64,000 nucleotides of DNA from Siderastrea radians (lineage: Eukaryota; Cnidaria; Anthozoa; Scleractinia; Rhizangiidae), in contig OZ024890.1 of the NCBI GenBank assembly GCA_964017195.1, forward strand, positions 16,353,201-16,417,200, in the 5' to 3' direction. Each line of letters opens with the position of its first letter. Position 1 is the stretch's first letter. Under the pieces are notes generated by a model, which saw only the letters and a list, made by a program, of their open reading frames with translations, was not told where the DNA came from and searched no databases. The translations under genes and the position numbers were made by a program. Below, in pieces: positions 41,001 to 53,600 of this stretch.

Positions 41001-44000
41001 ATTAAGCCAGTAGATTGTACTGCTTAGCTTTTTTTAATTCCGTGTGTGTTAATTTCAAAGCAGTAATCGCTTAGAAGCATTGTCGTTTATTTTATAGCAT
41101 ACCATCCTGAATGTGGAGAAACTTTTCTCCTTATTCCCTATCGGTGAAGAGTCGATTGACATTATTATTCGAAATATATAAAGGCTTCAACAACTCGGAT
41201 CGTCTTGCGTGGGAATTAAGTTGGTTGGGAAAAAAATCACACGCCACTATTTGTCTAAGGGGCCGTACAATGTTTTTTCTTTTAACTGTCATAGCAATCT
41301 TAGTAAATGAACTACCAAGAAAAATGAATAGATGTCAAGTTATTATGTTTACGCAATGAATAAAGCAAGTGAAAGCATCGTTTCTTCGGCGGTCCGCATG
41401 TTGTTGTTGAGCAGCAGAGAATTTTCCTTGTGGCTTTGATTTGCACGACAAATATTTAGATTCCGGTCACACAAGGCCTCCAGTTCTTAAAAAAAGGTCT
41501 TGGTTTATTTCACTTTTTTCGGCTCAAGTTAAGAATTCTACAAAAACTGTTCAAAATATTTAGAAACCCAAGCACTTGTGTTTCTATGCAAGTGACCACT
41601 GTACTATGATTGACACGATAGGCTTCATCAGCTGACTGCCAGATGACTACAGCATTACGGCTCTTCAAGAATTTTTCCCATACTATGCTAAGAATGGCCA
41701 AAAATCTCAATGTTTCACAATATAAATATAAACAACGGCAGACAAAACATAGCTGCTTTTATTTCTCCAACGAAGTGAACAATAAAATCAATCCACGATG
41801 CTTGAGAATTTGCGGGGCATCAAATTCTAGAGTTTTTATAATATACTTAGGTGTTTTGTCTAAATTTCCAAAGCTTAAAACATCAGTTTTTCGAATAGCT
41901 GGACAGCGATTTATCCGTTCGATGAGAGTTATCCGCTCTTTGAGCAACTTGTGCCTGAACTGTAATCACTGTAAGCATCATTTTGCGCATATTTTGAACT
42001 CCCGCCAGCATGGCGAGAAAAACAACTTTGAACAGTTTGTTTACAAGTTTGTTATAAGCTGAAATCTCCTGACATCAGTTCTTACATCGTATGGTAAGAA
42101 AAATTCTTCATTTGCCGAATGAAATGAATCTTCTGATGCTTCGGAAGCTAAAGACTGTTTCGAATCGTAGAAATACTCTTCGGAGGTCTCGCAGTCGACG
42201 GTAGGCATCTTGAGTCAAAACACAAGGAAACGCGACTGAGGTGAGCCTCTGACGTCAAAAGCTATTAAATTGCGCAATCACCCAGGAACACGTTTTCAGT
42301 AATGGCGGACACATTTTACGCAACTTTGGAGCTAAAAAATATTAGGATGCACGGTTTCTTGTTCAGTTTTCTGGGTAAATATAGACACAACGCGATATTC
42401 TGCGACAGAATTTGGCCGAAATAGACCTACGAATTTTCGTCTCAGTGGCACTTTAAAGGTTAAACAGGATTCAATATAGTTGGTCACTGAAGGCATCACA
42501 TCGTCCCTTGTGGGAGATTTTAAATGCAGTGTTTGATTGAGAACTACTTTAGAGAGGATTCGATATGTTTGTGTCTGAAGGGAAGTGGTCATTTGAGGGA
42601 GATTCAAGATACAGTGTTGTATTTTTCAAGAACGTTTCTGCTGAAGGGAGATGACCGATCATAGAATTTCAATTGAGTGAGAGTACAATTGCGAAAAACA
42701 AAAACACAGTCATCAAATATAATCAAAAGCCGCTGAATATGATTCATTTCCTGTTGTTATTTCAGATCCTGCTTTGTGTGAAAGGTTGTGGAACTCAGAT
42801 CAGTGCCTCAATGCGGAAGTAAGGTACTACTTTGATGCCACCCTCAAGCAGTGCAGACCTTTCAAATTTGGTAATTGCCTTGGAAACGAGAACCTGTACC
42901 CCACAGGGGTGGATTGTCAAGCGAGATGTGCAGGTTTGTGCAGCTGTTTAACACCATTCTGTTATACCTCATTCAAACGTACCTCTCCCCACTCTCAATT
43001 TGACACTTAAAAACTAGTAGAGGTAAGGGAAAGAACTGTTAAAATCAATTGATTGATTAAAAATAATTGTTGATATCCTCCGACACAGCACCACAAAAAT
43101 GATAATCCTTCCGAGTTTCGAACTAATTGGTTGAAAAGAAGCTGGATAAGTCCGTTCCAAAATCAGACAATTTACAAAGTTTGAAAGACTAAGGAGCAAT
43201 TTAAAGAGTTCTCCGTCTTGAAGATAGAAACTGCTACAGTTGTAATTGGTAAACGAAGTTGAGTTGATTAAAATACATCTGTCCTGTACGTATGTAAAGG
43301 TGAAATCTAATTTAACCCAGTCATTGCAGTCGAATTTTGGTGTTTGCTGGTCAAAGACTCGGCAAAGAGGAGATAATTTCGCAGAAAGGAGTAAACTTTA
43401 GAAATGAACTTAATATATCCAACTTGTGACCAGCCAAGATATAATTCACGAGGAAGTACCTCAAACCATGAGGATCGTAATGTGGACGCCAAATGTAGTC
43501 TTTTGAGCGCGGTTCTCCGTACTAACAGAAATCAATTGACACTTTCCTTTTCTTCTTAGGAGTAAGACCAACAATAGTTACTCCAACGGGACCAGGGCCG
43601 AAAGGTGAGCACATAAGAAACTTGAGATACAAAGTAGAATGTTATTTGTGTAGTACGTCATTTCTTGTTGTCACTGTCATTATCTTTTCTTATAATTATA
43701 ATTCTTAATGGAATTTCTTATTCCTGGAATTTTGTTCTCGCCTTTTTAGTATTCTAAATTACCTTTACACTTTAAGTTAACTTGTATTCAGTTTGTCATC
43801 ACGAAGCGTAATACAACAAAGAAAACCTATGAGCTTCAGAGAGAAGTTGAACCCAGTACCCATCGGACACACCGGATGGGCTCCCCACACACGTGTCACG
43901 TTTCCGTGTGGCAGGCGAGTTTCGTGTACGCTCGCGTGCTCTTCTGTCTCGACCAGCTCGTGGCAGAAGGAAAGACAGCTAATATCCTAATCTGACTTGT

Positions 44001-47000
44001 GCATGTGACAAAAGGAACGCGGTTGATACATGACCAGGATCGATATTTTCGATCTTGCTCTTTACTTTTTTACTACCTACACTGATTATGTTTAAAAATA
44101 GAAACGCTTCATTATTACCATGTAGGAAAGCTTTAGATTGTGTTTGTGTTTCTGTACTCTTTCTTCCTTTCACCAAACACATTAGTACACCACGTAAACG
44201 CAATTTCTTTGCATGTTTTAGAGTTCTATAAGGACCCTGTAATTACACTCTAGGTTTAACAATCACTGAGGACTAAGAAAAAAAACCTGTTTGGAGATTA
44301 AACAAGTAGTTGCATTTGGAATAAAGCACTTAATTGCTCAAATTCTTCTTTCTTTAGAACCACCCGTTCCTGCCAGTTATTATTGGTACTTCCTGGCCTA
44401 CCGAAAGAATCAGATTTTGGGCACTCCCCCCTTCCTAATAAACGGAGAGGCACATCTTCTCAACATGGGCTTCCAGTTAGTCAACAAAACGTGGCTGTCT
44501 ACCAGAATCTCCGTTCAGGACTGTCTGTTAAACCCAGACAGTTGCCAGACAGGCTTTGCTATTGGGATCAAGGTTCGAATAGACTTGTCAGTCAAGTTTT
44601 GTAAACAGCCCAAGTACATTTTGGACACTGGCCCCGGCGCACAGGCTCAGGGCGTGTCCCTTTACCTAGCGGGAGGCAAGTTGGTCGCCCAGGTGAAGTC
44701 GTCAAAGGGAACGTGGCAGGTAAATTTAATTTTTTATCTTTGAAAATATCAAAAACATACAGAACCATAGGAAAGTACACCTCATGAAGTAGCTTTCAAT
44801 TGAATGGTCACAGTCAAAGGTCAAAAGAATTTCATTCACTGGCCCAAAAACACTTACAGCATAATAGACATGAACACACTCAGGAAAGTGTAACATTACT
44901 TTTAAAATTTATCAAAAGGTAAGAACATGACAATGTTAAAAACTCTTTTCACGGGGAGCCCACGTCACAAACGTGGTTTTCAGTAGGGCCCTGCATAAAA
45001 TAAATTGAAGTAAAATAAAGTATGTAACGAGTACGCATTTACAAAAAGTAAAAAAAAAAAACGTCCAAAAATCTTTCCCTTCGAACACAAAACCTAAAAT
45101 AGCTAAAGGTAGACAATTAAGAGATTACAAAGATGATTTAATATCGGCATTAAACAGTGGAAACCCATTGTAGCCGTCTGTGACCCACTTCAACAAAACA
45201 AGCTTTGCAAAGGCATTCCCGTGACTTTTGCGGATACAATTTGGTTGTTTCGTTCTCGCTGTCTGGCATTTCAGTGAGGAATAGTGTATGCCATCCAATG
45301 AAGTTTATGCATTACCTTTAAATATTTGACTACTTTGTACTGTAACATATTTTCGTCTAGGTACAAACTCCAGCGGCTTTTGACTTTTGGTGTTACATTC
45401 TCCTCACGTGGCATCCAAAGACGGGCTTGCAGTTTTACGGCAACAGCAATCTGAAGGCTAGCCTGGCTGCACCACAGAATAACGCAGCGCCCGCACCTGT
45501 GTACAGCGGTAAACCGAATGTTGCTGTTGGGCGAGGATTAAAACAGTCACCCGACCAAATGTGTGGATTAGTTTATTTGTCATCCATTGCTGTCTTCAAG
45601 CAATATTTAACCCAGGAATGGGTTAACAAGATTTTTGGATTCTTTTGGAAGAACAGTGAGTATAGATTTGTTTGTTTTGTATACAAGAACAAGAGTTCAA
45701 ACTCTCTGTCCTTTGACCTGCAACTCTCCTACATTGTACTTAACTTGCTTCAAGTCGCCCGCTTTTCTTGGGGATGAAAGAAATGTTTAGATGTATATGT
45801 GCATATAATAGTGCGTGATTCCAAAGACATGCTCAGATGATTGCAAAACATGCCCTAGGAGCATGTGCGTGTGTTGCACGCGATTCAAATGAATGCAATG
45901 AATCGCAGAATTAGCCGCCATTTTGATTCACGCGCGCAGACCACGTTCCTTCTCAAACGGGACGAGTGACTTTGAGTAAGTCTACTCTCCTATGCGCTCA
46001 TGAACTTTCACGTGCTTTCAAATAGTTTGATTCTACCCAAAAATTGTTCAAACTCTCGCTAAATTGATGGTACCAGATTTTCGCATTAACTCTCAACTAA
46101 GTTTATGTAAGGTTGATTGGCCACTGGAAAGAGACCCAAAAGCCGACATTTCGAGCGTTATCCCTTCGTCAGACCGAATCAAAGGATTGTTGAATCAACG
46201 AAGGCTTTTCGTTCAGCTAGTGTTTAGGTTACCATGTCTCTAATAGCGTAGCGCCTTCCCTCAATACATATACTACTTACAACCCACAATTCTTTGATTC
46301 GCTCTGACGAAGGGCTAACGCTTGAAAGGTCAGCAGGTGAATATGTTTATGGTGGCAAATGTATCTCATGTTAATTCCCCAACGAATGCAGCAGCACAGT
46401 AATAGTTTCCGTAGAAACTAATTCACCGTGTCATTTTTAATTCAATTGGATCTGACGTGACTCATATGTGATGAATAAGCTAGGCCCTGTTCGCTTGACG
46501 TTAGGGGTTTTGACCCGCCCTCCGCTTGCGTTGGGTCGACTCTATCACTGTTCCTTCCAGTATAAGTATGCATGTAGGTTTTTTAAACCATCTCTCTACT
46601 CTGTTTGCAGTTGTGTCCAAGCAACCATTGGTGGACTATTTCATCAGGATGAAGATCACGAATCTGTCCGGCAAGAAAGTACTCCTCATCCCAGGAGATA
46701 ACGACCCTGCTAGTGGAATGCCAATAAATGCCAACGTTATCGCCATGATCACCAAGGATGTTCCTGTGGTGGAGCCTAATGTACCACCCTTACAGTTCGC
46801 TGTTGTTGATGCTGAGACCAGAAAGCAGTTTTTGTTGATAAATGGCACACAGCTCATAACGCTGAGGCCTGTCCGGAATAAGAACGTTATGCCAATCAAC
46901 TTGGTCATAGGCAAACCAAGTAAGTAGAAACAAACTATCATCAAGAAAAATATATGAAACAAAAACCCTCGAAATTCTCTTAGGACTGTTCTGAAATCTT

Positions 47001-48755
47001 TTTGAAAACCCTTAGATACCCTCCGGGAACCCTTTGGAAACCCAGTTTCACCAAAATCAGACGTGTTTTCTCATTGTCTGTCTTCCTATCGAGCTACAGT
47101 GTGATTAGTATTGATTAAAACAAAGGTAGACTTTTTGGGAGATCAAAAAACTTTTGTTCAAATATAAACATTTGTTTTGAATTCTTCCAATCTTCTGTGA
47201 CACAGTGTTTCCATTTCCTTTATACAAGGAAGGAACAGGATATTTTATTTACAATACACAAGCCCAGACTCCGACACTCTTTCTGTGAGCGATATTCAGC
47301 TTTGACTATTCGCTCTTAGAAACATTGGCCTCAAGGTCGGATTTTTAAATAGATTAGGCGTTTACATCAGAATCATCCTCAGGCAATATCAAATAAATGA
47401 TAAATTGCAACATGGAAAATCCAAGCCACTGAAAAAATTCAGTGGCTTCGGTGGCACTGCTCTACCGGAAGGTCTGGGTTCGCTTCCCACCTAAGCCACT
47501 GAATTTTTGGATTTTCAGTGTTGCAATTTATCATTTAGGCGTTTACTTAATGTTGAATTCTAAATTGATATGTGTTCTCGAAGGGAGAACAAATCCTGGC
47601 TTATTATTGTAGCTATTAGTTTTTTTTTTCCAGACTCAAAACAGCAGAAATTTAACAGTATGGCCTAAGCTACCGTACGATGTAGTGGTTCCAAGTTGTA
47701 GTATATTTCCAGTCTTGGCTTGCAAGCTAAAACCAGCGTAGTGACTTTTAGTAAAACTTAAGTGAATATGTGTTCTACCTTTTCATACTGACACCAAAAA
47801 TAATTGGCATAATCCCTCAGCTTTATAAACGATTGTCTGAATTTCTCTGCAGTTTCTAACCAGTGGTATTACCTCGTGCTGCGAATTGTCAACATGGCCG
47901 GTGAAGACATTGTGCTTATGCCTTCTGACGGGGATCCTACGGGCGGATTTGTCATCCGTAAAAACCTGATTGCTGTGATAACGAAGAAGGTTAGATCACC
48001 GCTGCAAGTTAGCTTTACAGCGTCCCTCAAGAGTAACAAGGACACGAAGTGTTTCATCAACTACAAACCACTGATAGCACTTAAACCGATTACGGCCAAG
48101 AATGCTGCGATTACACTCACCGTGACCAGAAGTGGTAAGTCAGTTAATAGTAATTTAATTTATTAAGAATAATATATTTATTTCTATTGTGCAATTAACA
48201 TGACATGATGATCAATTGCTAATCTAATTGGTTGAATAGAAGTTGATTATGGTGTAATTTCTGGTTAAGAGTACAGAATTTATAGTGTTCGTATCGTTAT
48301 TGTAGAGAGATTTTAAAGCGTTTAGCCGAGGACTGACACAATGTTGTTGTTTTTTTTCCCTCAGGGACTCCAGTCACGTTGTTCTACATCAGCATACGCT
48401 TTGCAAACTATGGAACCCAGAGCGTTCAGATCACAACAAGTGATGGCAACCCTGCTCAAGGATTTGTGATCAAGCCACGAACCATCGTGCAAATCACCAA
48501 GAACGTGACACACAGGAATCCGGTAACCTTTTGGGCTAAAGCATCGGATCACTCGTGTGTTCTGAACAATCAGCCGAGCTTGATTGTCATGCCAGCAGAG
48601 AAAATGGGTGAATGGCAAGTAGTCAACATTACCGATAAATGTAAGTAAAATCACTCAATACACTACAATTATGCATTTTATCATACAGTGTAATATAATA
48701 CAATAAATTACATTATTATTCATTCCAAATATTTCTCCGTTTCTCATTGGCTTAC

Positions 48756-48790
<35 letters not shown>

Positions 48791-48822
48791 TGATGATAAT
48801 AATAATAATAATTTTTTTTTTT

Positions 48823-48880
<58 letters not shown>

Positions 48881-50606
48881 TAATAATAAGTATTGGGAGC
48901 ATAATACAAAGTCTCTATGCTCTTACATCGGATAAAACCAAAGAAAAGAGAGACTAAAAAACAATTAGAATTTTGTAAGAGTTCAAAGTCAAAAACTACT
49001 GAAAACACTTTTTAAAGAGAAACTAAGGTTTTAAAACTAGTCAAAGAGCTAGCCCAACGTATACTGCTGGGCATCGAGTTCCGTAGCTTAGGTGCGGCAA
49101 CTTGGAAGGCTCTATCTTCAGCTTTTGACTTTGTTGGTGGAACAGCGAGCAGGTTTTGAGTTGATGAGCGTAGTGAGGGGCTAGGTTTGTATTCAACTGA
49201 AAGTTCTTTTATGTAGCCCGGTGCCTGGTTATGAAGAGCTTTATATGTGATTAACAAGGATTTGTAATCAATTCTTGCTTTTACTGGAAGCCAATGGAGG
49301 CGCTTCAGTATTGGTGTTATATGTTCATTTTTCTTCGCTATGACAGTAGGCCTTACTGCAGTGTTCTGTAAACACTGGAGCTTATCGAGTTCTGTCGATG
49401 GTAAACCAATCAGAATACTATTGCACATGTCAAGCTTTGATGTAATAAACGCATGGACCAACCGCTCAGTCGGACTGACTGATATGGTTTCTGATCTTTC
49501 CGATGTTTCTCAAAGCAAAATAGCCAGACTTGCAAACATCAAACAATCGCCGGCTAATTCCAGCTATCCAGCTTGTACCGACCAAATTTGGAAGGCTTTT
49601 CTGTTATTGGTCAATTGACGTCAATCGTCAAATTATAGATGCAACGACGGCTTTGGTACTGCAGAGCTAGAGAGCGCGAAAATGGCTGACAGCAGGTTTG
49701 AAACGTTGAACGAGGAAAAACTTGCTGATAGGGTGTTATCTGCCGAAGCCGAATGCCCTCCTCAATCTGCATAATTCTTCTGCTATCATACTCAGCCTCA
49801 TCCAATAACTGGTAATTTTTACACTCTAGCATGCACTACTAATGATTAATGAATGTGCAAATACCGTACATGCAACTCACGAGATTGAACCAGGCCTTTT
49901 ATTTATCCTCAGTCTTCTTCACACGCTGGATTAAGCTCAATGGTTTCTGCTTAAGTGAGCCTTGCCATAACTTTAATCCCATGCGCCCTACTACCTAATT
50001 TGATTAATAGTCACCCTATTACAATAACACTACCCTTGTTGTGGTAGATAACTATGTACCGTTTCGGTTGTCTGTAGCGGGGATGTCGTTTGCTAAGGAG
50101 AGGACTCTTTTAGGGAGCTGCCAACTTTGGGAGATATCCGCCTAAGGGAGGTCTTTGTCTCTGTCTGTGGCAGGTGTCTGGCAACACTGTAACTCTGAAC
50201 CGAAAGCTTTTTCTCCCTAACCCAGAGCTGAGCAATGTAAGAGGGGCACGCCGACTGTGGACAACGTTAAATGCACAACTTGATATATATTTTTAATACT
50301 TTGTTTAGATATGCCACCATCGATTCCACCACCATCCCAGCTGTTCTCAATCCTGCTGCAAATAACCAACAATGCCGGAGTTAAGGTGACATTGATGTCA
50401 AACGATGCCAAGCCACTCAACGGTGAAAACATCGAGCCTAGAGCCATGATGACCGTCAGCAAGGTCACCACACAAATGAGGGCCATCAAATTTCTGGCCG
50501 TGGAGTCCGCTACTGAGAAACGACTGCTGATTAATGGCATGGACAGCGTGAATGTCTCGCCGAGCAAGAAGCAGATTGTGATGCCCTTGATCATATCAGG
50601 TGCGAA

Positions 50607-50667
<61 letters not shown>

Positions 50668-53600
50668 GTGTAACAACAACAGCAAAATTTTATAGATTTC
50701 TAAGCTTCTTAAAACTTTCCAGACCTGACTGCTTTTTTTATCTTTTACTAAAATCAAACAAAAGATAAGCAAAATAGTTCTCATCTTGACGCTTCTTGAC
50801 TTTTGTGTGTATTGACATTTGACGGCATTGAAACCTCTCTTATGAATGATTTTCGCTTTCAAAATCCTGCAGTTTATGTAAATTCTCTCATGATTATAGC
50901 ACAATTGTATATTTGAGTTGATAAAGTTTTTACATTACCGGCATATAATTAATTTTTTTTCTATTTTTGTTTTGTTTTGTTTCGAGCAGATGGTGCAGGG
51001 GAGAGGCCAGGTACGTCTGCATTTAAAGCAATCTATAAATTTGTCAGCTTTGTGGTACTTACAATGGCCTTTCCATCCTTGGTGGTATATTTTTAACATA
51101 CACAACCAGCAACAACCAAAAGGCGTTTGCGTCTTCACAATGTGCTCCGTAATGTTATCACTTACCGTGTCTATTGTATTTGCTTGTGGAGTACTGCAGT
51201 ATCGGGAACAGCACTAAGCAAATAGGTTTAAATATAAAACAATGGCTCTACACGTGCGTTGTACATTTAGGCACCCTTCTTTGCTGTCCTCTGCAAAACA
51301 ACGCCGTGAAATTACCAATTCAAAGTTCCATAGAGAAAGTGAACACTTAAGTAATTTATTTCGTTTTCTCTCTAAACTTGATCAAGTTGGAATATCATGA
51401 GGCGGTACACGTAACACGAATTTTTGTGTTTTCCTTGCCGTTGTGGTCGTGACTGCGACATTAGTTAACAGTCATACTTATCTGAAAAGATTTATTTGTT
51501 GCACTCGTAGTGGACGTAATCAATATAACCGGTATCCAGTCATGTCGCCACCAGGTGGTGAGGTGACTTGTGGTGGCGAGTCTTCCTTGTGGCGAGATGA
51601 CCGTAAACCAGATAACCTAGCTCACCACAAGTCTCACAGTAGCTTAGTTGTTAGAACGTCTGACCTGTATACGGGAGGTCATGATGAGTTAGATTCCTTT
51701 CGGGGGCTCAGATGATTTCTTTGTCCCACGTTCGTGACAAGCTGAAGATAACATCTATGTTCCATTCCTTTACTCTCAGCAATGCCACCGTTGTCCCCAA
51801 GTCAATACTGGTCATTCTTTGTCATATCAAACGGCTTCATTCGTGGTAAGGCAAGTCTAAAGGTTAATGGTAACTGTCAAACCGTGGATGGAGGTCTTCT
51901 CCTGGACGGCACTTCCGGCTACCTCAGCTCTCATTTGAACAGCCAGAATGCGCTGTCGAACCCTGGAGGATTCCTGGATGGCTTCACCTTTGGCGTGAAG
52001 CTGAAGTTTCCAGCTTCAGCACTCAATTCTGATGATCCAAGGTACATTGTGGACACTGGGGAAAAGAGCGTGAATTCACCTGGACTGTCGCTGTACTTGT
52101 TGAATAAGAAAATGGTTATGGAGTTGGCAACTTACGACACTCGCTGGAAGGTAACGTATCCGTTCAAAAGCCGCTTTTTTTGTCGAAGAAAATGAACCGG
52201 CTGTCATATAGAGCTGCACATTCATGTGTATTCTTGGGTAAAACTAGCTGAGACAAATGGGAAACTTTTCTCACGTCGAAAAACAACTTTGATAAGAAGG
52301 CTGGAGGAGAAAGGGATCGATTATTGGTGTTAAGAATTAATTTTTTTTCTTATTTAGGAGTTTCTTTATTGGACGTCAAAAGTCCTTTAGGTTTTCTTTG
52401 GTGTTGCGGCTTGCGCGCAAGCGTTTTCCCGTGCTTGACGCTTATAACACGTATTTGCCTCGAGTTCTGATTGGTTCATTTTTTTTTACGTCTATTGTGA
52501 TTGGTTGGAGTAATCACTCGGTTGAAAACTTTCCTAGAACGGTTTTGTTTTTTCTCTAACGCTACTAAATTTAATTCCTTTCGCTCCAAGAGCGGTAACT
52601 TTAAGGGGGAAAGAGGAATTTTGGATGTAAGATTAGAAAAGAAAAGCTTCTTAAAAGTGTCTCGTAAGTTATGTCCGATATGGCAGTCCTTTTTGGGCGC
52701 TGAATCTCTTTCTAACTGCTGTAACCTCCGGTTTGTCCAGGCCGAAACAGATGTAATTACAGACCAGTGGTTCTACCTCGTAACAACATGGCGCTTGAAG
52801 TCTGGGCTCAGCATGTACATCAATGGAAAGCTATTAGCTCAAGACAAGGGAGGGGTGGGTGTACAAAACATGAAGGATTGGACACAGCAGGAGAATTTCT
52901 TCCTTGGTCGAAACATTGGGGGAACAGGACAGTTCTTTGGCAACTTCTACATCGCATCCTTGGTAGTTTTCAACAACTACCTTGAAGCACCAGCTGTATA
53001 CTCTGTGTCCAAGTACTATAGCAAAGATGGTAAGGTTTGAGTCGGTGCAATGTTTATGTTTGTAGAAGACTGAAAATTTTTTGGGGTTGTGAGTGACAGC
53101 CCATCCATTCACACACACCCAAACAGTTTAATTTCTGCTCTGACTTTGCTGAAACGACAAGTTATAGCATGATAGGAAAATTGTTGCCCTCTCTTCCACT
53201 TTTGTTGGTTGAGTTAGGGTTCCTTGCTATCAAGAGGCAGTTAGGCCGTGTGGTCATTGGCCTTCGAATTTTAAGTCCTGTTACCATGGGTTCAATTCCT
53301 TCTCTCTGGACTCAAGTTCTAGCTAAATTACTGAGATCAACGCGACCTTGACCAGGGAATTTAAACAGAAACCTTCTGAGTCTCCTGTCAGCTGGATTTC
53401 TTAACAAGTTTAAGTTCAGTATGCGACAATGCTTCCTAGCTTTTTAGGCTTTTTTTGACAATATGTTTCTTCATCCTTAGTTTCTATCCAGCCAGCGAAG
53501 TTGTACTCTATCACACTTCTTGTAAACAACACTGAGGCAGAGGACATTGTTCTCGCGCCAAGCGACAGCCAACCTGCCAACGGCTTTATCATGAAGGCCC

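Noticed and set aside
47440..47505. tRNA-like sequence with a GGTTCGCTTCCC box
   Set aside because: Only a B-box resemblance inside a nested palindromic MITE. No acceptor stem or anticodon arm could be formed.
48747..48935. Polyasparagine frame
   Set aside because: Translation of the (ATT)n/(AAT)n microsatellite.
49682..49771. Short frame [17 protein letters not shown], recalling N termini of Crypton/KCTD1-like proteins
   Set aside because: Thirty codons then a stop, with no recombinase domain nearby. The resemblance is too weak to annotate.
50217..50666. Minus-strand polymethionine frame
   Set aside because: Antisense of D module 4 plus the (ATC)n microsatellite.
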